From contig JAPLSO010000048.1 in assembly GCA_026398595.1 (NCBI GenBank), positions 62,001 through 126,000 on the forward strand: DNA of 64,000 nucleotides, in the 5' to 3' direction. The stretch comes from Spirochaetota bacterium (lineage in GTDB: Bacteria; Spirochaetota; Spirochaetia; Treponematales; Rectinemataceae). Position numbers and translations under genes: made by a program. The notes beneath the pieces were generated by a model. The model was not told the DNA's origin. It saw nothing but the letters and a program-made list of their open reading frames with translations, and did not search any database. Below are positions 26,017-34,821 of this stretch, in pieces. Position 1 is the stretch's first letter. Each line of letters opens with the position of its first letter.

Positions 26017-28022
26017 GACCTGCCCAGGACCTGGTCGAGGACGCCCTCGGCCAGGGGAAAAGGCAGGGTAATCAAGCCCAAGTCCCCATGCTTTTCGTTG
26101 TATTCGGCGCAGATCGCGACGGAATGGGGGTTTCGGGCCCAGGATCGGCGCGCCACGCCGCCCATCACGTCCCAGGGCATGGCTATCCCGATCACCGAAT
26201 CGACCCGCTCTGAACCGTCGAGGACGAGGCCGAAGCCGCCGTTGATGGCCTTCCCTATGCCCACGCCTCCCCCGTTGTGCAGTGCGATGAGACTCATCCC
26301 CCTGGCCGCATCGCCGGCGAAATTCTGGACTGCCATGTCCGCCATGACGTTGGATCCGTCCTTGATATTGGAGGTCTCCCTGAAAGGACTGTCCGTTCCC
26401 CCCGTGTCATGGTGATCCCTGCCCAGCATGACAGGTCCAATCTCGCCTGAGCGCACCATCGCGTTGAATCGGAGAGCTATCCTGGTTCGGCCCGGGGCGT
26501 CCTGGTAAAGAATTCTGGCCTGAGTGCCGACGACTAGGCCATTCTTCTCCGCGTCCCGTATCCAAATCCAATTGTCTTTATCCTGCCCGCGCCGGCCGGG
26601 ATCGATGCAGTCCATCGCCGCGGCGTCCGTCTTCACGAGGTCTTCATGTCTTCCCGAGAGACAGACCCAGCGGAAGGGCCCGTAGCCATAGTCGAAAAGT
26701 TCGGGGCCGAGGATATCCTCGACGTAGCTCGGATAGATGAAGCCATCCTTTTCATCGATCCCATTCCGCGAGACCTCTTTTACCCCGGCGTCGAAAACCG
26801 CCTTAAGAAAGGCGTTGCCATAGTCGAAGAAATAAGTCCCCTGGACGAAAAGCCTGCCTATGGCCTCAAAATGCCTGCAAAGGGAGGCATCGACGAGAGT
26901 TCTGAACCTTGCCCTGTCCTCGTCAAGGAGCCTTGTCCTTTCCTCGAAACTGACGCCGACGGGGCAGTAGCCCCCGTCGTAAGGAACATGGCAACTCGTC
27001 TGGTCCGAGAGCAGGTCGATGTGGCAGCCTTTGGCCGCGGCCCGCTCCAGGAGGTCGACTACGTTCCCATGATAGGCGACAGCTATGGGCCTGTCTGAGG
27101 CCGCCGCCTGATAGGCGAGAAAGAAGGCCTCGTCGATGGAATCGGTGGCGCAGGAGACCCAGCCCTGCGCCAGTCGCGTCTTGATCCGCGAGGCGTCCAC
27201 CTCGGCGATAATAGAAGCGGCTCCCGCTATGATGGCAGCCTTGCCCTGGGCTCCCGACATCCCGCCCAAGCCCGAGGACACGAAGAGCTTCCCCGTCAGG
27301 TCGGTGTCCCTCGAAAGGCCCAGTTTGAGGCGGCCCGCGTTGAGGAGGGTGTTGTAGGTGCCATGCACGATACCCTGGGGACCGATGTACATCCAACCGC
27401 CGGCCGTCATCTGGCCGTAGTTGGCCACGCCCATCGCCGCCGCGATGTTGAAGTCCTTCTGGTTGTCGAACATGCCCACCATGAGGCCGTTCGTCACGAT
27501 GACCCGGGGTGCCATGGGGTGGCTGGCGAACAGGCCGAGGGGATGGCCCGACTCGACGACGAGGGTCGAATCTTGATCCAGAAGCTCGAGGTACTTGCAG
27601 ATCAGGCGATACTGCATCCAGTTCTGGCAGACCTGTCCCGTCTCGCCGTAGGTTACGAGTTCGTAGGGATAGAGGGCTATCTCGAAATCGAGGTTGTTGT
27701 CGATCATCACCCGCAGGGCTCTTCCCTCGACACAGGCGCCCGGATAGGCGTCTATGGGTAGGCCGCATATCCGCCCCTCGGGCCTGAAGCGATAGGCGTA
27801 GATCCTGCCGAAATTCCTCAGTTCGGAAAGAAACTCAGGAGCCAGGATTTCCTGCCATTCGGGCGGAACGTAGCGCAGGGCGTTCGAGAGCGCCTGTCTC
27901 TCCTGGACTGGGCTCAAGGAAGCCTCCCTCCGGGGCGCGCGGCGTACGCCCGGCTGGAATGAAGGAAGGGGAGGCAGCGCGCCTGTGGCGGTCATGAGGT
28001 CGATCGTCGTCTTCGCTTCCAT
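26013..28022 (-). CDS. hutU: Urocanate hydratase
   Basis: This 669-residue urocanase converts urocanate to imidazolone propionate with tightly bound NAD+, the second step of histidine breakdown. Landmarks are MVGMFDNQKDFNIAAAMG, YGQMTAGGWMYIGPQGIVHG, SSGLGGMSGAQGKAA, DQTSCHVPYDGGYCPVG with conserved Cys and His, and HNGGGVGIGKAINGGFG. It is longer than the 550-residue proteobacterial form but matches the variant common in Firmicutes, Bacteroidetes and spirochaetes. The ATG at 28022 has AGGAGGTG five bases upstream and beats the GTG at 28028. No other hut gene is nearby, so it is regulated on its own or supplied by genes elsewhere. Confidence 0.94.
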   Translation of the reverse strand: MEAKTTIDLMTATGALPPLPSFQPGVRRAPRREASLSPVQERQALSNALRYVPPEWQEILAPEFLSELRNFGRIYAYRFRPEGRICGLPIDAYPGACVEGRALRVMIDNNLDFEIALYPYELVTYGETGQVCQNWMQYRLICKYLELLDQDSTLVVESGHPLGLFASHPMAPRVIVTNGLMVGMFDNQKDFNIAAAMGVANYGQMTAGGWMYIGPQGIVHGTYNTLLNAGRLKLGLSRDTDLTGKLFVSSGLGGMSGAQGKAAIIAGAASIIAEVDASRIKTRLAQGWVSCATDSIDEAFFLAYQAAASDRPIAVAYHGNVVDLLERAAAKGCHIDLLSDQTSCHVPYDGGYCPVGVSFEERTRLLDEDRARFRTLVDASLCRHFEAIGRLFVQGTYFFDYGNAFLKAVFDAGVKEVSRNGIDEKDGFIYPSYVEDILGPELFDYGYGPFRWVCLSGRHEDLVKTDAAAMDCIDPGRRGQDKDNWIWIRDAEKNGLVVGTQARILYQDAPGRTRIALRFNAMVRSGEIGPVMLGRDHHDTGGTDSPFRETSNIKDGSNVMADMAVQNFAGDAARGMSLIALHNGGGVGIGKAINGGFGLVLDGSERVDSVIGIAMPWDVMGGVARRSWARNPHSVAICAEYNEKHGDLGLITLPFPLAEGVLDQVLGRS

Positions 28023-28103
28023 ATCCACCTCCTCTCGTCTTCGGGATCAGCCACAGTATACAGCACTTTCTTGGGGCGGGGACGGGGATTTGCCGTCCGG
28101 GGC

Positions 28104-28132
28104 TTGCCGATTCACAATATATATGATATTCT
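28104..28132 (+). promoter_or_regulatory. Promoter of trxA
   Basis: TTGCCG (28104-28109) and TATTCT (28127-28132) are separated by 17 AT-rich bases. The AAGGAG Shine-Dalgarno sequence follows directly downstream. Confidence 0.5.
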
Positions 28133-28153
28133 TAATATAAGGAGCCAACGGAA

Positions 28154-28510
28154 ATGCAGCATCTGACCACGAGCGAGTTCAAGTCCAAAGTCTTCGACTA
28201 TGAAAAATCCAAGGAATGGAAGTATTCAGGGCATCTCCCCGCGATCATAGATTTCTACGCGGAATGGTGCGGCCCCTGCAAGATGGTGGGGCCCGTGCTC
28301 GAATCCCTCGCCGAGGAATACGCAGGTAAGCTCCAGATCTACAAGGTGGATACCGACAAGGAACCCGAACTCTCGGCCGTCTTTGGCATCCAGAGCGTTC
28401 CCTCCCTCCTCTTCGTCCCTCTTCAGGGTCAGCCCCGCATGGCCATGGGAGCCCTTCCCAAGGCTAGTTTCAAATCGGCCATCAAGGATGTCTTGGGCGT
28501 CGAGGCTTGA
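28154..28510 (+). CDS. trxA: Thioredoxin
   Basis: This is a 118-residue cytoplasmic thioredoxin, a disulfide reductant. It has the active site YAEWCGPCKMVGP and the cis-proline loop SVPSLLFV. Slightly longer than E. coli Trx, it has about ten extra residues at the N-terminus, a feature also seen in Bacteroidetes/spirochaete thioredoxins. AAGGAG lies nine bases before the ATG. A promoter at 28104-28132 serves it alone. Thioredoxin reductase is not adjacent. Confidence 0.93.
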   Translation: MQHLTTSEFKSKVFDYEKSKEWKYSGHLPAIIDFYAEWCGPCKMVGPVLESLAEEYAGKLQIYKVDTDKEPELSAVFGIQSVPSLLFVPLQGQPRMAMGALPKASFKSAIKDVLGVEA

Positions 28511-28587
28511 ACGCGTCGTTCCGTCCTCGCAGCCGACCTCAACCGGCCCCTATTTTCAGCCTATCGCCGGTCTTCCATAAAAAACCT

Positions 28588-28616
28588 TTGCCAGTCGATA
28601 ACAATTGGACTATACT
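28588..28616 (+). promoter_or_regulatory. Promoter of Ldh2-family dehydrogenase gene
   Basis: TTGCCA (28588-28593) and TATACT (28611-28616) have an ideal 17-base spacing. The start codon lies 56 bases beyond. Confidence 0.6.
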
Positions 28617-28672
28617 CGCACTGCATATCAATAACATCGGGACATCCGGGTCCCTAAGCAAAGGAGCATTCC

Positions 28673-29779
28673 ATGAACGAGGACGTCACCTGGTGGAAAT
28701 TCGACGAGGTTGAAGCTTTCATGCGCGCCGGCTTCGAGGCCATAGGTGTGCCGGCCGAGGAAGCTGCCGTCTGCGCCAATGTACTCATAGCCGCCGACAA
28801 ACGCGGCGTGGATTCCCACGGCGTAGGGCGCTTCAAGCCCATTTACCTCGACAGGATCTGGGCCGGCACCCAGCTCCCCAAGACCAATTTCGAAATCATC
28901 AGGGAGACGCCTACCACCGCCGTTATCGACGGCCACAACGGCATGGGCCACTATATAGCCAAACGCTCCATGCAGATGGCCATCGACAAGGCCGAAAAGA
29001 ATGGTCTCGGCATGGTGGTCGTCCGCAACTCCACTCATTATGGCGCCGCCTTCTACTACTCCAACATGGCCGTCGAGCGCGGCATGATTGGCATGACCAC
29101 CACGTCGGCCCGGCCCTCCATCGCTCCCACCTGGGGCGTCGAGCCCATGATCGGCACCAATCCCATGACCTGGGGCATGCCTTCGGACGAACCCTTCCCC
29201 TTCATGCCCGACTACGCGACCTCGGTTACCCAGCGCGGCAAAATCGAACTCTATGACCGCCTCGGCAAGGATCTTCCCGACGGTTGGGTCATCGGCGAGG
29301 ATGGCCACTATCGCCACGACACGCACCAGGTGCTCATTGACCTCACCAAGGACAAGGCGGCACTCACCCCCGTCGGCGGCCTCGGCGAAGATCTCGGCGG
29401 ATACAAAGGCTACGGCAATTCGATGGTCGTGGAACTTCTGTCCTCGGCGCTTTCTCAGGCCAATTTCATGAAGGCCCTAATCGGCATCGGCAAGGACGGC
29501 AAGCCCTGCTCCATCGAACTCGGCCACTCCTTCCTGGCCATCAGTATCGAGGCCTTCTGCGACCTTGAGGCCTTCAAGCACCAGGTCGGCGAGATCTCCC
29601 GTCAGCTCCGCGCCTCCAAGAAAGCCCCCGGCGCCAAGCGCATCTGGACCCCGGGCGAAAAGGAGTATGAGACCTGGCTCTACAGGAAGAATAAAGGCGT
29701 ACCCTTCAACGAGTCCCTCAAGAATTCTTTCAGAACGGTAAAGGAAAAACTCGGCCTGCCGAATCCCCTGCCTTTCTGA
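28673..29779 (+). CDS. Malate/L-lactate dehydrogenase (Ldh2) family oxidoreductase
   Basis: This 368-residue NAD(P)-dependent 2-hydroxyacid dehydrogenase is of the Ldh2/YlbC/malate-sulfolactate type, which is unrelated in fold to classic LDH. It shows DKRGVDSHGVGRF near the N-terminus, DGHNGMGHYIAKRSMQMAI, the VRNSTHYGAAFYYSNMA segment and GTNPMTWGMPSDE. Members use malate, ureidoglycolate, sulfolactate or 2,3-diketo-gulonate, and the sequence alone does not choose among them. AAAGGAG lies six bases before the ATG. It is monocistronic: its own promoter lies upstream and a strong terminator follows its stop. Confidence 0.9.
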   Translation: MNEDVTWWKFDEVEAFMRAGFEAIGVPAEEAAVCANVLIAADKRGVDSHGVGRFKPIYLDRIWAGTQLPKTNFEIIRETPTTAVIDGHNGMGHYIAKRSMQMAIDKAEKNGLGMVVVRNSTHYGAAFYYSNMAVERGMIGMTTTSARPSIAPTWGVEPMIGTNPMTWGMPSDEPFPFMPDYATSVTQRGKIELYDRLGKDLPDGWVIGEDGHYRHDTHQVLIDLTKDKAALTPVGGLGEDLGGYKGYGNSMVVELLSSALSQANFMKALIGIGKDGKPCSIELGHSFLAISIEAFCDLEAFKHQVGEISRQLRASKKAPGAKRIWTPGEKEYETWLYRKNKGVPFNESLKNSFRTVKEKLGLPNPLPF

Positions 29780-29797
29780 ACCGAATATCCCAGTATC

Positions 29798-29834
29798 AAA
29801 TAAGCGGGAGGCGCGAAACGCCTCCCGCTTATTT
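29798..29834 (+). terminator. Intrinsic terminator after the Ldh2 gene
   Basis: A 16-base-pair perfect stem (29798-29813 with 29819-29834) surrounds a five-base loop CGAAA. The GC-rich core is flanked by A's on the left and T's on the right (TTATTT), so it can act in both directions. Confidence 0.85.
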
Positions 29835-30044
29835 ATTGGAATCCGAAGCCGCTCCTTTTTGAATTGACAAGGGACTGTGCCGAATCTTCCCCGACCTAGG
29901 GGACAGACTCCACGAAGTCAGATGAATTCGACAATCAAGCGCCACGAAGCCCAGGGCTTCGTGGAGGGTCAGCAAGACCCTCCATTACGTCCGAAGGCTC
30001 CAAAGGGTTTCTGGCCGGGCTCGTAGAACCCTCGATCTCGGCGA
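29835..30044. repeat. Hairpin-rich gap with repeated short motifs
   Basis: There is no gene here. Two adjoining inverted repeats are present: an 11-base-pair stem at 29942-29964 (CCACGAAGCCC with its complement) and an 8-base-pair stem at 29963-29983 (GGAGGGTC, loop AGCAA). CCACGAAG also occurs at 29910-29917, just after GGGGACAGACT; a related GGGACTGT lies about 35 bases before that. The arrangement resembles REP-type or transposon-end debris, which would suit the damaged ABC gene that follows. No transposase is visible. Confidence 0.35.
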
Positions 30045-30326
30045 GTGGAGGATATTCTTGCGCGTAACCCTTTCATTCGCGCGGGCCCTGGGGGCGGAGG
30101 CGCCGATCTGATGGTGACGGTCAATATCGCAGGCAAAAGGCCCCAGGCTATCCCGCTCGCATTCTACGGCACCCTCGACCGGCGCACCAAGACCGATGTA
30201 TATAAAGAGTTCCTGGCCCTGCGCGGTGAACTGGCCATGAGCGTCATCCTCGTGTCGCACGACAGGATTCTGGAAGTTGAGGACGGCAACGCCGTCGCCT
30301 TGGAAACCCAAGGAATGGAGTTCTGA
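30045..30326 (+). pseudogene. Remnant of an ABC transporter ATPase
   Basis: This open frame of 93 residues ends one codon before the xdhC-like gene. Its second half reads TLDRRTKTDVYKEF, then ALRGELAMSVILVSHD. This closely matches the stretch of ABC ATPases after the Walker B box (ALDxxTRxDVYxEF, LxxELxxxxxLVSHD). In front, NIAGKRPQAIPLAFYG resembles an eroded LSGG-x-QRxALARA signature, but the Walker B LLLDEPFS block is missing. The 5' half of the gene is absent. Molybdate- or tungstate-type importers often sit beside xdhC genes, so it may have been a modC-like gene. The identification is by eye and tentative. Confidence 0.42.
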
Positions 30327-31328
30327 ATGGATAGGGAAATGTTGGAAAAAACAGCCGCTTCTCGAACCCCCTTCGTCCTTGTCACGATCGTGGAGGTGAA
30401 AGGTTCGGCGCCCCGCCATCCGGGCTCGTCGATGCTCGTCCGCCCATCGGGCGACCCTTCGGGCGCGATCGAAGGCACGATCGGGGGTGGAAAGGGCGAG
30501 GCCAGGGCCATCGAGGCCGCCCTCACCGCCATCAAGGACAAGAAATCCTCTTTCATCGAAGTAAAGATGTTGAGCGACGACCCGGAGGGCAAGGAACTCA
30601 TCTGTGGGGGAGTGAACCGGATGCTCGTCGAATACATTGGCGACACGGCACTTTACGCAGCGGCGGCCAAGGCCGTTTCCTCGGGCAAGCGGGTGGTGTT
30701 CACCAAGGATCTGAAGGATCTGGGAAAAGGTGTAGTTCGTATCGCCGTGAGGAAAGAAGGGTTCGAGTTCATTGAAGAGAGCGCGGCCAAGGCTCTTCTC
30801 TCCGGTGCCGCCGCCTTCCTCGAAAGCGAGTCGCTCTTCTTGGATCCAGCCCTGCCCGAGGAAAAGCTTCTCATCCTGGGAGCTGGCCATGTCGGAAAGG
30901 CGCTGGCCAAGGCGGCGAATGGACTGGGCTGGGCGATCACGGTCGCCGACGACCGGGAGGAATTCGCGTCGAGGGAGCGCTTCGATCCGGAGATAGCTGT
31001 CCGTCTCGGCGGCTACGAGGAAGTGATCGAGTCCTTCCCCTTCGACCCTGCCACCTATGCCGTCATCCTGTCACGGGGCCATCTCTTCGACCTCGAGTGC
31101 GCGCGGGCCGTGCTGAAGCGAACCTATCGCTACCTCGGCCTCATCGGCTCAAAACGGAAGGTAGCCCTCCTCAGAGAGCAGTTGGCCAAGGACGGCTTCG
31201 ACGAGAAGACCGTCGCCACCCTCCACGCCCCCATCGGGATCGATATCGGTGCCGAAACGCCCGGGGAGATAGCCATCTCGATACTGGCCGAAATGATAGC
31301 GGTCAGACGACAAACCCAAATCCATTAA
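30327..31328 (+). CDS. XdhC/CoxI family molybdoenzyme maturation protein
   Basis: This 333-residue XdhC-family protein helps insert sulfurated molybdenum cofactor into xanthine dehydrogenase-type hydroxylases. The N-terminal XdhC_CoxI part has VTIVEVKGSAPRHPGSSMLV and EGTIGGGKGEA. The C-terminal Rossmann part has LLILGAGHVGKALAKAA, SRGHLFDLECARAVL, YLGLIGSKRK and APIGIDIGAETPGEIAISI. The ATG directly follows the stop of the ABC remnant, and GGAG lies six bases upstream within that frame. No hydroxylase gene is in the window. It converges on serC with a four-base overlap. Confidence 0.92.
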   Translation: MDREMLEKTAASRTPFVLVTIVEVKGSAPRHPGSSMLVRPSGDPSGAIEGTIGGGKGEARAIEAALTAIKDKKSSFIEVKMLSDDPEGKELICGGVNRMLVEYIGDTALYAAAAKAVSSGKRVVFTKDLKDLGKGVVRIAVRKEGFEFIEESAAKALLSGAAAFLESESLFLDPALPEEKLLILGAGHVGKALAKAANGLGWAITVADDREEFASRERFDPEIAVRLGGYEEVIESFPFDPATYAVILSRGHLFDLECARAVLKRTYRYLGLIGSKRKVALLREQLAKDGFDEKTVATLHAPIGIDIGAETPGEIAISILAEMIAVRRQTQIH

Positions 31329-32428
31329 TGGATTTTGCCGTGGCGCTTTCGGAAATCCTCCATGAAGGCGACCGCGGCCTTCGCGTTGTCCACGAGGTTG
31401 GCGTTGTAGATGGAGAAGCGGATGCCGCCGGTGGAGCGGTGTCCCTTGACGCCGATGATGCCCGCAGCCTTGGCTTCCTTGACGAAGAGTTCCTCCGACG
31501 CCTCGTCCTTTAGGTGGAACACAACGTTCATCAGTGAGCGCGAATCCTTCTGCACGGGACCGCGGTAGTAGCCGTCCGAGGAATCGATCGCCCCGTAGAT
31601 GACCTTGGCCTTTTCCTCGTTGATCTTGGCCATGGCATCGAGGCCTCCCCTCTTGAGGAGCCACTTCATGGTCAGGTCGAGCACGTAGATGGAGAAGCAG
31701 GGCGGCGTGTTGTAGAGGGAATTCTCGTCGCCGTGGGTGCGATAGGACAGCATGGTGGGGATCTTCGCGGCTTCAATCGCCTTTTCGTAGAAAGAGTCAC
31801 GTACCGCGACGACCGTGACGCCGGAGGGGCCGAGGTTCTTCTGGGCGCCTGCGTAGACAAGGGAGAACTTGTCGACCGGAAAGGGGCGGGAGAAGATGTC
31901 CGAGGACATATCGGCCATGAGGGGCACGGAGCCGACCTCGGGCCAGGTCTGCCATTGTGTTCCGAATAGGGTATTGTTGCTGGTCATGTGGACGTAGGTC
32001 GAGGCGGGATCGACCTTGATCTCGGACTGGGTCAGGATGCGGGTGAAGGTCCCGTCGGGGTTCTCGGTGCTTGCCGCGTCGCAGGAGCCGAAGCGCTTGG
32101 CCTCCTTGAGGGCCTTCTTGGCCCAGGATCCGGTTACGAGGTAGGAAGCCTTGCGTCCCTCGAATAGATAGTTCATGGGCAGCATGAAGAACTGGGTCGA
32201 AGCCCCTCCTGTCAGGAAGAGGATCTTCCACTCCGGACCCATGCCCGCCAGTTTCCTGAAGAGTTCCTGGGCCTCGTTGTGCATCGCCTCGTATTCCTTG
32301 GAGCGGTGCGACACTTCCATGACCGACATCCCCGTGCCCTGCCAGTCCAGCATCTCCGCCTGGGCCGTCTCGAGGACCTCGAGCGGCATGGCAGCCGGAC
32401 CCGCGTTGAAATTGATGACTCTCTTCAT
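31325..32428 (-). CDS. serC: Phosphoserine aminotransferase
   Basis: This 367-residue PLP enzyme converts 3-phosphohydroxypyruvate plus glutamate to phosphoserine. It shows NFNAGPAAMPLEVLE at the start, LTGGASTQFFMLPMN, MTSNNTLFGTQW, and the PLP lysine in YAGAQKNLGPSGV. It is downstream of serA and overlaps it by four bases (ATGA), so both enzymes of this branch are made together. serB is not in the window. Confidence 0.96.
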   Translation of the reverse strand: MKRVINFNAGPAAMPLEVLETAQAEMLDWQGTGMSVMEVSHRSKEYEAMHNEAQELFRKLAGMGPEWKILFLTGGASTQFFMLPMNYLFEGRKASYLVTGSWAKKALKEAKRFGSCDAASTENPDGTFTRILTQSEIKVDPASTYVHMTSNNTLFGTQWQTWPEVGSVPLMADMSSDIFSRPFPVDKFSLVYAGAQKNLGPSGVTVVAVRDSFYEKAIEAAKIPTMLSYRTHGDENSLYNTPPCFSIYVLDLTMKWLLKRGGLDAMAKINEEKAKVIYGAIDSSDGYYRGPVQKDSRSLMNVVFHLKDEASEELFVKEAKAAGIIGVKGHRSTGGIRFSIYNANLVDNAKAAVAFMEDFRKRHGKIH

Positions 32429-33318
32429 GTTTTTACTCCATCCCGTTTACGGACGACATAGCTTCGGACCCGGTTCTCTATCGAGTCGCCGAGCCGCAGG
32501 AGGTTCTCTTCGGTGGAGGCGCCCAGATGGGGCGTCATGATAACCTTGGGGGCTGAAAGCAGGGGCGAGCCCTCCGGCGGCTCCTTGTCGTAGACATCGG
32601 TTGCGTAGCCTGCCAGCTTGCCCGAGACGAGGGCGGCGGCGATGTCGGCTTCGACCACGACCGGGCCTCTACAGGTGTTGATCAGCCTTGCGCCCTTCTT
32701 CATCTTGGCTATCGCGGAAGCGCAGATCATACCCCGGGTCTCATCGGTGAGGGGGGTATGGAGGCTAATGTAGTCGGCTCGGGCGTAGAGTTCGTCGAGC
32801 GCGACCATCTCGGCCGCATTCGAGATGGGCACATACTTGTCGTAGGCTATGACTTTCATGCCGAAGGCCTTGGCCCTGGCCGCCACCTCGCGGGCTATCC
32901 GCCCAATGCCGACAAGACCGAGCGTCTTGCCGCAAAGTTCGGTGCGCTCCAGTTCTTTCTTGAGCCACTTGCCCTCCTTCATCGAGGAGTCGGCGAGCGT
33001 CAGGTTGTTGGGCAGGGCGAGCATCAGGGCGAAGGCCAGCTCGGCGACGGCGAGGCTCGATGCCTCGGGTGTGTTGTCCACGAGTATCTTCTTGGACGTG
33101 GCGTACTCGACATCGATGGTGTCGACACCGACGCCGCCGCGGATGATGTACTTGAGGCGGGGGCTTGAGTCGATCATCGCCGCGTTGACCTTGGTCTTGG
33201 AACGGACGATGAGTATCTCGGCTTCGGCGAGCCTCGAAAGGTCGGTGACGACCTCTCCTGAGTCGGCCAGACGCTTGGGCAGGTCGGACGCGAATGCGTC
33301 CGCCAACAGAATTACCAT
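32425..33318 (-). CDS. serA: D-3-phosphoglycerate dehydrogenase, short form
   Basis: This 297-residue NAD-dependent 2-hydroxyacid dehydrogenase starts serine synthesis. It has GGVGVDTIDVEYA, the Rossmann motif GLVGIGRIAREVAARAKAFG, the catalytic Arg in NTCRGPVV, Glu in the segment around KEPPEGSPL, and His in TPHLGASTEEN. It lacks the C-terminal ACT domain of the E. coli enzyme and so would not be serine-inhibited in that way. The ATG at 33318 has GAGGAGG four to five bases upstream. Upstream ATGs at 33384 and 33336 lie in or just after the promoter. serC follows directly. Confidence 0.93.
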   Translation of the reverse strand: MVILLADAFASDLPKRLADSGEVVTDLSRLAEAEILIVRSKTKVNAAMIDSSPRLKYIIRGGVGVDTIDVEYATSKKILVDNTPEASSLAVAELAFALMLALPNNLTLADSSMKEGKWLKKELERTELCGKTLGLVGIGRIAREVAARAKAFGMKVIAYDKYVPISNAAEMVALDELYARADYISLHTPLTDETRGMICASAIAKMKKGARLINTCRGPVVVEADIAAALVSGKLAGYATDVYDKEPPEGSPLLSAPKVIMTPHLGASTEENLLRLGDSIENRVRSYVVRKRDGVKT

Positions 33319-33382
33319 GGGATCCTCCTCTCGCATGAAACAGGGCAGAAAGGGGCCGAAGCGCTCCTTTTTAAGATTTTTC

Positions 33383-33410
33383 ATAGTACCACGTCCCTCC
33401 TGAGTGTCAA
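33383..33410 (-). promoter_or_regulatory. serA: Promoter of serA-serC
   Basis: On the minus strand TTGACA and TACTAT are 16 bases apart, with TG-G before the -10 (extended). The in-frame ATG at 33384 lies inside this -10 box, which rules it out as the serA start. Confidence 0.6.
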
Positions 33411-33442
33411 GTTTTGCCGTTTCAAGGGAGTCATGCTTATGC

Positions 33443-34810
33443 CTAAAGAACGATCCGCCTTGCTTCCATGTAAAAACGCTTTTCGGGTGCCTCGCCCATC
33501 GAGAAAGTCTTCCGCGGCATCACGCCGCTCTGTATCACGGTCCGGAAAAATGAAGCCTTATCCACGGGCGGCAGGTAGAGACCAAGGTTGCCCGGCTTGG
33601 CGGCGAGGGTCTCGAGGCTTCCCGAGCCGTGGATATAATCGATAGAGGTCAGCGGATGACGCTTCAGATAGGGGTCGAGGAAAGCTTGAACGGTCCCCGC
33701 CGCGAGGGTCTGTGTCGGTTTCGGAAAATGGATGAGGCCCGAGCCGCCGCATCTGGTGAAAGCGACTGTATGGCCGGATTTCTCGCCTGCCGCCTCGCCT
33801 GCGGCGTCACAGACTTCGAATGCTTCCCGTGCCGAGCCCTTCCTCGAGAGCTCCGCCCCAGCCGCCTTCAGTTCCGTGAAAAGCTCGGATTCATCCACAC
33901 CGAATAAGAGTCTGTGAATTGGGTGGAAGGGAAGACCTTCGTCGTAGACATTGAGCAGTTCGACGAGGGCAAAACGCGCGGGGTGGTTCTCCAGGATCTC
34001 AGGCGTGCCGCCCTCAGCCTTTACCTTCGCCTTCACCTCTTCCCAGACGGCCTTGGCCGTAGCCAGGGAGTGATTGCCGTCGCCGACGGCGAAAAGGAGG
34101 AGATCCGATTTTCCGTAGTTCGTCGCGAACGCGGCTGAATCGGCCAAACGCTCGAGACCGGCGGCAAGAAAGGCGAAGCGTTCATCACCCTCCACTTTCC
34201 AGGCCCTTACGTGACCGGATCCTTCCATGAGCTCGAAATCGTAAAGGCTGTGCAGATAGCTTCTCTGTCTATAGAGCGGCTCTATCAAGCTCCGCGCCGG
34301 ATCATCGACGAGGACCATGATGTGGGGAAGTTCGAGGGGCGCGCCTCGCCGTATCGCCATCCTGGGGGGCAGCCGCTCGACGATAGTGCCTTCGGTCGGC
34401 CGTATAAGGCTTGCAGCATCGGCTCCGTAGCCGTACTTCTCGAGGTCCACCGCTATCATCAGGCCCAGGCGCGGCGATCGCTCGTAAGGGGTGGAACGCT
34501 CGACGAGGACGAAACCCCTTCCGATCGACCCGAGGATGCCCTCGGCGAGGTAGCTGGACATTGAAGCCTGGATGCGCCCGATCCTCTCGGCTTTGTCCCC
34601 GTCCTCGAGGTAGCATTCAGGAAAGATGAGCTTGAGGGTCGAAGGCCGGGTTCCTACCTTGCCCGCCACTCTTTCCCAGTACTCGCGCTCCGATGAGTAT
34701 TGATCGCAGGCGACGACGGCCCAGGAAGCAAGATGGACCTTCGACGTCGGAAGCAGGATCTCGGGTATTTCCACGCCGAGAGCACGGAGTCTGTCGCGGG
34801 TTTCATTCAT
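33443..34810 (-). CDS. DUF1015 family protein
   Basis: This 455-residue protein is of the DUF1015 family (SpoOJ/ParA-ParB-linked in some annotations, function unknown). Typical segments are SWAVVACDQYSSEREYWERV, a lipid- or nucleotide-like core around PHIMVLVDDP, and the conserved FAVGDGNHSLATAKAVWEE and HPARFALVELLNVYD. The family often sits next to serA and serC, as here, which suggests a link with serine or phosphoserine metabolism. The ATG at 34810 has GAGGGG seven bases upstream. It ends a four-gene minus-strand run (nif3, lspA, small membrane protein, this gene), 124 bases before serA. Confidence 0.88.
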   Translation of the reverse strand: MNETRDRLRALGVEIPEILLPTSKVHLASWAVVACDQYSSEREYWERVAGKVGTRPSTLKLIFPECYLEDGDKAERIGRIQASMSSYLAEGILGSIGRGFVLVERSTPYERSPRLGLMIAVDLEKYGYGADAASLIRPTEGTIVERLPPRMAIRRGAPLELPHIMVLVDDPARSLIEPLYRQRSYLHSLYDFELMEGSGHVRAWKVEGDERFAFLAAGLERLADSAAFATNYGKSDLLLFAVGDGNHSLATAKAVWEEVKAKVKAEGGTPEILENHPARFALVELLNVYDEGLPFHPIHRLLFGVDESELFTELKAAGAELSRKGSAREAFEVCDAAGEAAGEKSGHTVAFTRCGGSGLIHFPKPTQTLAAGTVQAFLDPYLKRHPLTSIDYIHGSGSLETLAAKPGNLGLYLPPVDKASFFRTVIQSGVMPRKTFSMGEAPEKRFYMEARRIVL

Positions 34811-34821
34811 GACGGAACCCC

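Noticed and set aside
30045-30326. Functional small protein upstream of xdhC
   Set aside because: Its conserved half matches the interior of ABC ATPases but lacks Walker A and B, so a working gene is unlikely.
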